The notes under the pieces: model-generated | Databases searched by the model: none | What the model saw: the letters and a program-made list of their open reading frames with translations, nothing else | What the model was told of the DNA's origin: nothing | Made by a program: the position numbers and the translations under genes | Part shown: positions 56,050 to 64,000 of the stretch, piece by piece | Layout of the letters: each line of letters starts with the position of its first letter | How positions within the stretch are numbered: position 1 is the stretch's first letter | Source of the DNA: DATADW01 sp963733905 | Lineage (GTDB): Bacteria > Actinomycetota > Acidimicrobiia > Spongiisociales > DATADW01 | DNA: 64,000 nucleotides | Assembly (NCBI GenBank): GCA_963733905.1 | Contig: CAVTEU010000020.1 | Location: 1-64,000 of the forward strand | Direction of reading: 5' to 3'

Positions 56050-57843
56050 GACTCGACCTTGAGGGCAGCGATGAAAGCCTCTTGGGGGACCTCGACCGAT
56101 CCCACCATCTTCATCCGCTTCTTCCCCTCCTTCTGGCGCTCGAGCAGCTTCCGCTTCCGGGTGATGTCGCCGCCGTAGCACTTGGCGGTGACGTCCTTGC
56201 GGCGCGCCTTGATCGTCTCGCGGGCGATGATCCGCCCACCGCTGGCCGCCTGGATCGGGACGTCGAACAGTTGGCGGGGGATGAGCTCGCGCAGCCGTTC
56301 CACCATCTTCCTCCCGTAGGCGGCGGCCTTGTCCCGGTGGGTGATCGTCGAAAAGGCGTCCACCGGTTGCTCGTTGAGGAGGATGTCCACCCTGACCAGG
56401 TCGGACGGCCGGTAGTCGGATGGCTCGTAGTCGAGCGAGGCGTATCCCCTGGTGCGCGACTTGACCGCATCGAAGAAGTCGAACACGACCTCGGCCAGCG
56501 GCAGTTGATAGACAAGCTCCACCCGCTCGGGACTCAGGTAGTGGAGATGATCGAGTTCGCCACGGCGCGACTGGACCAGTTCCATGATGGCGCCGGTGTA
56601 CTCGGATGGGGCGATGATCATCGCCCGGACGTACGGCTCCTCCAGCGTCTGCTGTCTGTTGGGCTCGGGCAGGTCTTGCGGCGACCGGATCTCGTGGATG
56701 GCACCGTCGGTGGTGGTCACCCGGTAGGCGACCGAAGGGGCGGTGGCCACCAGGTCGAGGTCGTACTCCCGCTCCAGTCGCTCGCGCACGATCTCCATGT
56801 GGAGCAACCCGAGGAAGCCGCAGCGGAACCCGAATCCGAGGGCGCGCGACGTCTCCGGCTCATAGACCAGCGCCGTGTCGTTGAGCCTGAGCTTCTCCAG
56901 GGCGTCGCGGAGGCGTTCGAAGTCGTCGCCGTCGGTGGGGAACAGCCCCGAATACACCATCGGGTGGGGCTCGGCGTACCCGGCGAGAGGCTCGGTGGCG
57001 CGGTGCGATGCCGAGGTGACCGTGTCCCCCACCCTGATCCGGTCGATCTCCTTGACACCGGTGATCAGATAACCGACCTCGCCGCTGGTCAGTTCGGGCT
57101 AGCGGGACTGCGCTCGGTGTCAGCACACCGACTTCGGCGGCGCCGTGCTGCTCGCCGGTGGCGAGGAACCGGATCGGATCCCCGCTCCCCAGCCGCCCAT
57201 CCACCACCCGCAGGTAGCAGACCACTCCGCGGTAGATGTCGTAGTAGGAGTCGAACACCAGAGCACGGAGCGCGTCGTCGGGCCGGCCCCCCGGCGGCGG
57301 GATTTGAGTGACGATTCGATCGAGCAGTTGGTCGACGCCCTCGCCGGTCTTGGCCGAGACCAGGATGACTTCGTCGGGTGAACCACCCAGGACCCCGGCC
57401 AACTCGGCGGCGGCCCGATCCGGCTCGGCTGCCGGCAGGTCGATCTTGTTGACGACTGGGATGACCTCGAGCCCTGCCTCGATCGCCAGGTATGCATTGG
57501 CCAGGGTCTGCGCCTCGACTCCCTGGGAGGCGTCGACCACGCAGCAGCGCACCCTCGCAAGCCGCCAGCGAGCGGGACACCTCGTAGGAGAAGTCGACAT
57601 GGCCCGGCGTGTCGATCAGGTTGAGCGTGTACGTCGGTGCCGGTCGGCGGCGAGGTATCGGAGCCGCACCGCCTGGGCCTTGATGGTGATGCCGCGTTCG
57701 CGCTCCAGGTCCATGGTGTCGAGCACCTGCTCCCGCATCTCGCGCGGGCTGATCGCCCCGGTCCGCTCCAGAAGGCGGTCGGCCAGGGTCGACTTGCCAT
57801 GGTCGATGTGGGCGATGATGCAGAAGTTGCGGATGCGCGCCAT
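56046..57843 (-). CDS. lepA: Elongation factor 4 (back-translocase LepA)
   Basis: About 598 residues with frameshifts near 57640, 57555 and 57100. G1 IIAHIDHGKSTLADRLLERT, G2 LERERGITIKAQAVRL, G3 NLIDTPGHVDFSYEVSRSLA, G4 VVNKIDLPAAEPDRA. VYSGLFPTDGDDFERLRDAL with EKLRLNDTALVYEPETSRAL and GFGFRCGFLGLLHMEIVRER are LepA-specific blocks. The C-terminal domain unique to LepA has RETIKARRKDVTAKCYGGDI and TRKRKLLERQKEGKKRMKMV. It returns stalled ribosomes to the pre-translocation state. Divergent from rpsT. Confidence 0.95.
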
Positions 57844-57857
57844 GTCGCTCACGCCGA

Positions 57858-57884
57858 GGACGGTAGACGGCGGACCGACGGACA
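57858..57884. repeat. Degenerate heptamers in the lepA/rpsT divergent gap
   Basis: GGACGGT and AGACGGC in tandem, followed by altered units, 15 bases upstream of lepA. A weaker member of the GACGGC repeat family. Confidence 0.45.
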
Positions 57885-57972
57885 ACCCGACGCTGCTAAT
57901 ATCCCGCTCCGGCACCCACTCGGGCGCCAGAACCCTTCAGATGCACCCTGTCCTCTGAACACGAGACCACCG

Positions 57973-58238
57973 ATGGCCAACATCAAGTCACAGATCAAGC
58001 GCAATCGGCAGAACGAGAAGCGCCAACTGCGCAACAAGTCGATCCGTTCCGAGTTGAAGACCAGACAGAAGAACGCAGCTTCAAGCCGCCGCTTCGGGCG
58101 ACGCCGAGCAGGCCGCCGAGGCGCTCCGTCTCGCTCAGCAGAAGATGGACACCGCAGTCGCCAAGGGCGTGCTCCACAAGAACACCGCCGCCCGCCGCAA
58201 GTCCCGCCTCTCCCGCCAGGTCAAGGCTCCTCGAGTAG
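57973..58238 (+). CDS. rpsT: 30S ribosomal protein S20
   Basis: About 88 residues, the normal size, after bridging frameshifts near 58075 and 58225. MANIKSQIKRNRQNEKRQLR and NKSIRSELKTRQKNAA form the first helix. EQAAEALRLAQQKMDTAVAK, GVLHKNTAARRKSRLSRQVK form the others, all as in S20. Without correction the last frame runs on for another 250 bases. A one-base correction near 58225 ends it at TAG 58236-58238, immediately before a strong hairpin, which I take as the true end. S20 binds 16S rRNA during 30S assembly. It is divergent from lepA. Confidence 0.92.
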
Positions 58239-58260
58239 CCCGGCGGCATTCGCCGCCGGG
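58239..58260 (+). terminator. Strong hairpin directly after rpsT
   Basis: CCCGGCGGC and GCCGCCGGG form a perfect 9-base stem with an ATTC loop. It begins on the base after the corrected rpsT stop. Confidence 0.75.
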
Positions 58261-58274
58261 CAGTCCAAGATCGA

Positions 58275-58330
58275 GCGGCCTTCGGCCGCGCTCACTCGTG
58301 CTGGTCGGGCCGTCACGCCGCCCCGACCAG
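58275..58330. terminator. Two further hairpins between rpsT and holA
   Basis: GCGGCC/GGCCGC with a TTC loop (58275-58289) and CTGGTCGGG/CCCGACCAG with a 12-base loop (58301-58330). Together with the hairpin at 58239 they make a structured spacer between convergent genes. The remaining part to 58431 shows no gene. Confidence 0.45.
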
Positions 58331-58431
58331 GCCGAGCGGGGCCGGCGGGAGCCTCTGCCCCCTCGGGCACCCCCCTCCAGAAAGCACGCCACAGCGGTTC
58401 GTTCCCCCATCAGAGGTGAACCGGATTGGCT

Positions 58432-58459
58432 GCCGTCTGCCGTCTGCCGTCTTCCGTCT
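58432..58459. repeat. Heptameric tandem repeat GCCGTCT (3 copies plus variant)
   Basis: Three perfect copies of GCCGTCT and one TCCGTCT, the reverse complement of AGACGGC. Its last bases are part of the holA stop codon on the minus strand, so here too the repeat abuts a gene's 3' end. Confidence 0.85.
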
Positions 58460-59457
58460 ACTTCCGATACCACCTGCTCAGCGCCACGGTGAGACGCTCC
58501 ATGGTGATGCGGTGGATGTCCTCTGGCTCGGTCTTGAGGATGCGGTCGGCTCGATGGAGAGCTGAGAGGGCTTTCTGCAGGTCGGTGTCCGAGGTGGCGC
58601 GTCGCTCCCGCCAGGCCCGTGTCACCCGATAGTCGTCCGCGGTCGTCCCGAGCACCTCGGCGAGCGTCGCCTGGTCGGGAGCGGCTGCGGCCACGGCACG
58701 GCGCCTGAGATCAGACTCGAGAAACCCGAGAAGCTGCAGCGGGTGACCATGTGTGAGGAAGTCGGCGAGCCTCCGCAAGCGCGTCACCGGTCTTCCCGGC
58801 GGCGACCGCATCCGAGTAGTGCCACATGGGCTCGTCCGGCCGGTTGCGGAAACGGTCGAGCACCTCCTGGCGGGTTATCCGGTTCCCCGAGGAGACCAGT
58901 TGGTCGAGCGCCTGGCCGAGCGCGGCCACGTCCGAGCCGAATCGCTGGACCAGCGCGGCCACCGCCGGTCCCTCGATCTCGACCCCCCTCTCGGAGGCGG
59001 CCCGCTGGAGCCAGCCGGCGGCGTCCCGCTCGCGCATCTTCTTGACGGTGATCGACTGCCCGGTCGAGCGCACGACCTTGGCCACCGCAGCCGGGACCGC
59101 CCCCGCCGACAGCACCACGGCGACGACCGAGCCCTCGGGATCGAGCGCTCCAAGCAAATCGGCGATGGTGGTCGCCTCCCCGGCGAGGAGGTTCTGGGCG
59201 TCGACCACCTCCACCCCAGAGGCGTTCCCAAAGAGCGAGGTCGACTGGAGGGCCGGGATGAGAGGCTCGAGCTCGTGACGGAGCGATGCCCCTCGATGCT
59301 CCCCTCACTCCCCCCTCTTCCCGGGACATCGACGCGCACCACGTCCTCGGGGGCCACCGAGTGCTCGCCGAAGAAGGCCGTGGCCAGCTCGAGCATCTCC
59401 TGACGCTCCCCGGCGCCGGCGTCTGCCGGGTCCTTTGACGTGAAGCAGCCGGCTCAA
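58458..59457 (-). CDS. holA: DNA polymerase III subunit delta
   Basis: About 333 residues with frameshifts near 59430, 59285 and 58790. TTG at 59457 overlaps the stop of the preceding gene (TTGA). Segments recognised in order: MLELATAFFGEHSVAPEDVV, VEVVDAQNLLAGEATTIADL, VVAVVLSAGAVPAAVAKVVR and MRERDAAGWLQRAASERGVE with IEGPAVAALVQRFGSDVAAL (AAA+ domain II). Then GQALDQLVSSGNRITRQEVL, and the C-terminal PLQLLGFLESDLRRRAVAAA to ILKTEPEDIHRITMERLTVA, as in actinobacterial delta subunits. It opens the sliding clamp in the clamp loader. It sits after comEA-comEC as in many bacteria. Confidence 0.88.
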
Positions 59458-60249
59458 CGCATCCTCCTCCCGAACAGCTCCACGAGCGTCACCGCATCGG
59501 CGACATCGTGGACTCGGATCATGTCGGCGCCGTGCTCGAGGGACAGAGTCACGTACCCAAGGGTGGCCGCCAGCGTCTGCTTGCGGGGAATCGGGACCAA
59601 GCACTGGCCGCCCCAGCCGGCGCAACTCAGCAAGCCGGCGGATCACGTCGAGCTGGAGCCTGGTGTATGCGGCGTAGTCGCCCGGGTAGTTGATGGCGAT
59701 CCCAGGGTCGAGCAGCACATTGGTCACGCCGGCCCGCTCGAGGTCTTCGAGAAGACGAGCCAATTCGCCGAATATCCGACCGGGGACGTCGCCGCTGGTG
59801 TCGAGCGGTCTCACCCGGTGCGGGTCGGTCCCGTCGATCCGCATCGCGACCCCGGCCACCCCCGTCTCGGCGAGCAACTCGACCATGGCGGGGTCGCGCA
59901 GGCCCCCGTGTCGTTGACCAGCCACGCACCCTCGGCGATGGCACGTCTCGCCACCTCGGGTTTCCACGTATCGACCGAGACGGGCAACCCGACGGCGAGG
60001 ACCTCGTGCAAAGCCGGTGCCAGCCGGGACCATTCCTCTTCGGGTGTCAGCGTCGCCTCCTCGTAGTGCGACGACTGCGCTCCCAGGTCGATCAGGTCGG
60101 CGCCGGCTGCGGCATGGCTCTCGGCAAGCCTGTCCGGCCTCGGCGGGGGTGGCGGCGACCGTCTGGCGGTTGCGCGACTCGGGCGAGACATTTACCACCC
60201 CCATCACCGCCGTGGTGGTCCCGTCGAACTCGAGATGTGGTGTCGCCAA
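59454..60249 (-). CDS. Dihydropteroate-synthase-like protein (variant motifs)
   Basis: About 265 residues with frameshifts near 60110, 59915 and 59600. VMGVVNVSPESRNRQTVAAT replaces the usual N-x-T-P-D-S-F-S-D-G. GADLIDLGAQSSHYEE replaces D-I-G-G-E-S-T-R-P-G. GLPVSVDTWKPEVARRAIAE and WLVNDTG keep the SxDTxKPEV and NDxxG motifs. VTNVLLDPGIAINYPGDYAA and PIPRKQTLAATLGYVTLSLE stand where the family has DPGIGFGK and SRKSF. MIRVHDVADAVTLVELF keeps the R-V-H-D-V ending. It probably belongs to a divergent DHPS-like group and may not make folate. Start uncertain: TTG 60249 or GTG 60289. Confidence 0.75.
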
Positions 60250-60328
60250 CGAGGAGCGTGACCCGTGCCTGCGCGTCGAGTTCGGCCACGATCGTGGAGT
60301 GTCGCAGGTCGTCGATGTCAGGTCACGG

Positions 60329-62516
60329 TCAGGGCGGGCGGACCACGATGTCGCCGTCCAGGTCGGTTCGGAGCCACGCGGGCGCCCGATGCCTCGAGGG
60401 CGGCAACGACCTCTGGGGACGGGATGACCGAAGTCGTTGGGGCCGACGCTGATCACCGCCAAGCTGGCACCGGTGTCAACGAGCCACTCGATATCCGAGG
60501 TGGCGGCTCCATGGTGGGCCACCTTGAGCACATCGGCCCGTATCGGTCCCAGCTCCTGCTGGGCGGTCTCCTCGACGTCGCCCGACGAGCAGCAGATCGA
60601 GCTCACCGAGCCGAGCGCACGACCACCAGCGAGTGGTCGTTGGGCGAGGCGTAGCGGCGCAGCGGGCCGAGCACCTCGAGGTCGACCCCACCAACATCGA
60701 CCTCTTGCCCCAGCGCTGGGAACCGCCACCTCCAGGCCTCGCTCGGCTGCCACATCCAGCAAGCGAAGTCGAAGGTCGCCCCGCCATCGGGGAAACCGGG
60801 GTGCCACAGCTCGCCGACCGGAATGCGATCCACCACCGCCACCAGACCGGCGACGTGGTCCTCGTGGGGGTGCGAGAGGACCACCAGATCAATCCGCCTT
60901 ATGCCGTGCTCGGCGAGACCGGCCCAGGACGGCACCGGCGTCGGGGCCACCGTCGACCAGCACGACACCGCCATCGTCGCCGAGGAGGATGATGGCGTCG
61001 CCCTGGCCGACGTCGAGGAACACCGCGGCAGGGGGATCCGGGCCTGACGCTGGCAACCCGATCGCCACCGCCAGCGCTGTCGCCGCGGCCAACGCCACCA
61101 AGCGGTCGCCAAGCTGCGACGGATGGCGAACAGCCCGAGAAAGCCGGCGACCGACTACCCCGGCCACATCGAGTTGGGGCATGACCCGCGGCCGCGTGCG
61201 CCACCGCGAGAACCGCGTCGTGCTGCCGCCATCGCCAGTTGGAGGAGCGGCTCGATCCCGGTGAAGACACCGGCGCCCCCTGTCACCGTGGCCACGGCGA
61301 CGAGGGGCGCCGCGATCAGGTTGGTCACCGGGCTGGCCAACGGAACCTGGCCAACCGCACCGAGCAGGATCGGTGTCACCGCCAGTTGGGCGGCGACGGT
61401 GACCCCCAGGGCGGCGCCGACCCAACGGGGCCGGATACCGGAGAACATGCCGGAGCCGACAAGGATCCCCAACGTCGCCGCCACCGATAGCTGAAAGCCG
61501 AGTTCGGTTGCCAGACCTGGTGAGACGAGAAGCGCACCGCAAACAGCCATGCCCAGAGCCGTCCACCCACTGATGGCCAGACCCGGCTGCCCGCCCCACC
61601 AGCATCACCGCCGCCATCCCCGTGGCGCGCAGCACCGAAGGCTCCCAACGGGTGACCGTGACGAAGAGCGCCAACCCGACCAGCCCGGCGACCACCCGGG
61701 TGCGCCGGCCGAGCGAAAGAGGGGCGGCGACCACCCACCACAGCGCCAGGAACAGGGCGACGTTGCTCCCCGAGACCGCTACGAAGTGCGACAGCCCTGC
61801 CCCGCGGAGCGCTTCGATGTCCGCATCGGCCATCCGGCTGGTATCCCCGATCAGGAACCCGGAGAGAAGCGCGGCGCTCGGCTCGTCGATGGTCGCCGAG
61901 CCTGCCCGAAACCCTCCCCCGGACCGAGTTCCCGGCGCGCACCAGCGGGTTCTCCGCTGCGGCCAAACGCTCCACCTGCTGCGCCCGGACTCGGGCTGCA
62001 TAAGGATGACCTCGAGCCGTACCCGGGCTGTCGAACAGCTCGCCGACGATCAGGGCCGTCTCCCCAACGGCCAGCGGCGGCAGTTGGTCGGCATCGACCA
62101 GCAGCGGCGGCGCTTGCCACGGCTCCCAGTGGTCCTCCGACCAACGCCGCTCAGGCGATGCCACCAGCCAGTCGCCGTGGAGCCCGGTGACCGGGTCGGT
62201 CGAGGCTGTGGCCACCAACCTCACCGGCCCCGGCTCGACGACCGATCCGAGTACCTCCTCTACCGAACGGTGTTGGGCCCAGCCGGCAGCGGCGCCGAGG
62301 ACGAGCGCCCCCGCCAGCACCACGGTTGACAGCTTCGCCGCGCAGAATCGCCGCCACGGCGCCGACCGTCGCAGTCGCCGCCACCCCTCGCACACCGCCG
62401 GCCAACCCGGCGACCACTCCGGCCCAGGTGAGGGCCGCAGCCCCCAGTACCCAGCGGGCGGCCGGGTCGGGCAGAGCGATACGACGGGAGGGTTCAGGGG
62501 ACGATGGCGGCGTCAC
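60329..62516 (-). CDS. comEC: ComEC/Rec2 competence protein
   Basis: About 728 residues broken by at least six frameshifts. GTG 62516 overlaps comEA by 23 bases. N-terminal helices (VLGAAALTWAGVVAGLAGGV), the OB-like DUF4131 part (LVATASTDPVTGLHGDWLVA), then the ComEC core with GAGLSHFVAVSGSNVALFLA, RVVAGLVGLALFVTVTRWEP with SVLRATGMAAVMLVGR, and LGFQLSVAATLGILVGSGMF. The C-terminal metallo-beta-lactamase domain has FLDVGQGDAIILLGDDGGVV, DLVVLSHPHEDHVAGLVAVV (zinc motif HxHxDH) and LKVAHHGAATSDIEWLVDTG. It ends in LRTDLDGDIVVRPP with TGA at 60329-60331. It carries single-stranded DNA across the membrane in transformation. Confidence 0.9.
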
Positions 62517-63109
62517 GGAGCGTGGCCAACCGCCCCTCTCCGATCCCGGGCACGTCGAGCAGGTCCTCGAGCGACCCGAACGGCCCGTTCGCATCACGGT
62601 GGGCGACGATCCTCTCGGCGAGCACCGGGCCGACACCGGGCAGTTCCTCGAGTTGTGCCACATCGGCCTGGTTGAGGTCGATCGGGGTCCCGTCGAGCGC
62701 GCCGAGTCCGCCACCGGCGGCTGGCTGCGGGGCGGGGCGACCCGCCCGGGGAACGATCACCTGCTGACCGTCGGACACCGGCGCTGCCAGGTTGAGCAGT
62801 TCGAGGTCGGCGGACCGCAACGCGCCACCTGCCGCCGCCAGGGCGTCGGCGACCCGGCTGTCAGCCGGGAGCGCGACCAAGCCGGGACGAGCCACGGGAC
62901 CTGAGACATGTACAACCAACTGATCGCCGGTCTCGGCTCGAGGCTCCTCGAGGGGACTGCCGGGCGGCTCGGTGGCAGCCGTCACCTCCCCGGCCGCAGC
63001 GCTCTCCTCCGGCTAGCGGAGGTGGCCGGCCCCACCACCAGATGCCCGCTGCGGCCGCAGCCGCCACGGTGCTCGCAACGACCAACCTCCAGCGCGCCAC
63101 GGCCTCCAC
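62494..63109 (-). CDS. comEA: ComEA-like DNA-binding competence protein
   Basis: About 205 residues with one frameshift near 63005. GTG 63109 starts MEAVARWRLVVASTVAAAAA with one membrane anchor (residues about 8-26). A SLBB-type soluble ligand-binding domain follows (DQLVVHVSGPVARPGLVALP, DSRVADALAAAGGALRSADL with LNLAAPVSDGQQVIVPR). The C-terminal double helix-hairpin-helix binds DNA (IDLNQADVAQLEELPGVGPV, AERIVAHRDANGPFGSLEDL, VPGIGEGRLATLRD). It receives double-stranded DNA for uptake and overlaps comEC. Confidence 0.94.
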
Positions 63110-63192
63110 CTCTCAGTCGCCGGGCCCGCACCAACCGCCGGTTGATTGGTACCACCCGGCACCGACAGATTGAAGGGTGTTCGCTTGCGCCT

Positions 63193-63213
63193 GCCGTCCG
63201 CCGTCTGCCGTCT
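63193..63213. repeat. Heptameric tandem repeat GCCGTCT/GCCGTCC (3 units)
   Basis: GCCGTCC, GCCGTCT and GCCGTCT in tandem, in the 116-base gap between the divergent comEA and ppk2 genes, 12 bases before the ppk2 start. Confidence 0.8.
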
Positions 63214-63225
63214 AGCTTCAGACCC

Positions 63226-64000
63226 ATGGACACCTACCGCGTCGACCAGGGCACAAAGTCATCCTCGACGACCGGATGGCCGACGACACCGGGAGCGTTC
63301 AGCTCCAAGTCGGAAGCCAAGAAGGAGACCGATCTGCTCAACGACCGGCTCCAGGATCTCCAGGAACTGCTCTGGGCAGAGCACCGGCACCGGTTGTTGC
63401 TCGTCCTCCAGGGGATGGACGCGTCTGGCAAGGACAGCGCAGTCCGCCATGTCTTCTCCGGGGTCAACCCGGCTGGGGTGAAGGTGGTCTCGTTCAAGGC
63501 GCCCACCACGGAGGAACTGGCCCACGACTACCTCTGGCGGATCCACCGCCACATGCCGGGCAATGGCGAGATCGCCATCTTCAACCGCAGCCACTACGAG
63601 GACGTGGGAGTGGTCAGGGTCAAGCAACTGGTCCCCGAATCGGTGTGGCGGCAGGCGCTACGAGCACATCAACGCATTCGAGAAGATGCTCGCCGAGGAG
63701 GGCACCACCATCCTCAAGTTCTTCCTCCACATCTCGAAGGACGAACAGCGCAAGCAACTCCAGGAGCGGGTCGACGACCCGACAAAGCGCTGGAAGTTCA
63801 ACCCGGGCGACTTGGCGGAACGTGCCCGCTGGGACGACTACATGACGGCTTACGGCGAGGCCATCAGCACCACCAGCACGCCGTGGGCACCGTGGTACGT
63901 GGTGCCAACCAACCACCGCTGGTACCGGGACTACGTGCTCTCGACGATCATCGTGGAAACGCTCGACGGGTTCGGAATGTCCTACCCGGAGCCAGTGGAG
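63226..64000 (+). CDS. ppk2: PPK2-family polyphosphate:nucleotide phosphotransferase (3' end cut off)
   Basis: About 258 residues visible, with frameshifts near 63255, 63293 and 63655. It begins MDTYRVDQG, a usual start for the TIGR03709 group. Walker A is in LLLVLQGMDASGKDSAVRHV. FSGVNPAGVKVVSFKAPTTE and ELAHDYLWRIHRHMPGNGEI are lid and helix blocks, and AIFNRSHYEDVGVVRVKQLV holds Walker B. ILKFFLHISKDEQRKQLQER, RWKFNPGDLAERARWDDYMT and PWAPWYVVPTNHRWYRDYVL follow. PPK2 enzymes transfer phosphate between polyphosphate and nucleotides. The 3' end is outside the window. Confidence 0.93.
   Translation, partial: MDTYRVDQGTKSSSTTGWPTTPGAFSSKSEAKKETDLLNDRLQDLQELLWAEHRHRLLLVLQGMDASGKDSAVRHVFSGVNPAGVKVVSFKAPTTEELAHDYLWRIHRHMPGNGEIAIFNRSHYEDVGVVRVKQLVPESVWRQALRAHQRIREDARRGGHHHPQVLPPHLEGRTAQATPGAGRRPDKALEVQPGRLGGTCPLGRLHDGLRRGHQHHQHAVGTVVRGANQPPLVPGLRALDDHRGNARRVRNVLPGASG

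Overview
The window is high-GC DNA with dense genes, frequent GTG and TTG starts, and many 4-base ATGA or GTGA overlaps between genes. It carries a homodimeric pyruvate dehydrogenase E1, a BldD-like regulator, a deazaflavin (F420)-type oxidoreductase, PspC-type sensors, and the gene order typical of Actinomycetota around lepA-hemW-hrcA-dnaJ-phoH-ybeY-era-recO-uppS-glyS-dnaG-rpoD. A membrane HD phosphodiesterase (PgpH/YqfF type) next to ybeY points away from the classical mycelial actinomycetes. I infer a deep-branching Actinomycetota lineage such as Acidimicrobiia, without being able to prove it. There are no phage genes, insertion sequences or CRISPR arrays.

Layout. 1-2.2 kb: aceE. 2.4-5.4 kb: a degenerate LCP-like protein and a membrane-anchored beta-propeller. 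5.6-9.1 kb: a PspC histidine kinase/LuxR-type regulator pair facing a PspC membrane protein. 9-11.7 kb: a FAS1 lipoprotein and an ECF sigma/anti-sigma-like pair. 11.8-20.6 kb: small enzymes, two tRNAs, a universal stress protein, aat, MgtC, ferredoxin and a SulP transporter. 20.6-23.5 kb: rpoD and dnaG. 24.4-38.3 kb: a catabolic island (amidase, molybdenum hydroxylase, LLM oxidoreductase, AA_synth protein, enamidase homologue, CoA-acylating semialdehyde dehydrogenase, an amide/branched-chain-type ABC transporter and a LacI-family regulator with a probable operator). 38.4-57.8 kb: glyS, then a long minus-strand run of housekeeping genes with lutABC and phhB inserted between era and recO. 58-63.1 kb: rpsT, holA, a dihydropteroate-synthase-like gene, comEC and comEA. 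The window ends inside a ppk2 gene.

The island is the most interesting system. The enamidase homologue closely resembles the nicotinate-degradation enzyme of Eubacterium barkeri. With a molybdenum hydroxylase, a possible F420-dependent reductase and a decarboxylating semialdehyde dehydrogenase beside it, one can propose an aerobic reductive route for nicotinate or a related N-heterocycle, ending in glutaryl-CoA. This is inference. Other unusual items are a PgpH-type protein whose extracellular sensor is split by an SdrD_B-like domain, a BldD-like protein with an intact c-di-GMP signature, a family of intergenic 7-base tandem repeats that often abut stop codons, and a roughly 52-base palindromic repeat found once between genes and once inside lutB.

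Caveat: about half of the genes, including essential ones (aceE, lepA, era, holA, rpsT), contain one or more frameshifts while their translated segments are perfectly conserved. This is best explained by residual insertion/deletion errors in the assembly. I annotate such genes as single features over their full span and state where the reading frame changes.
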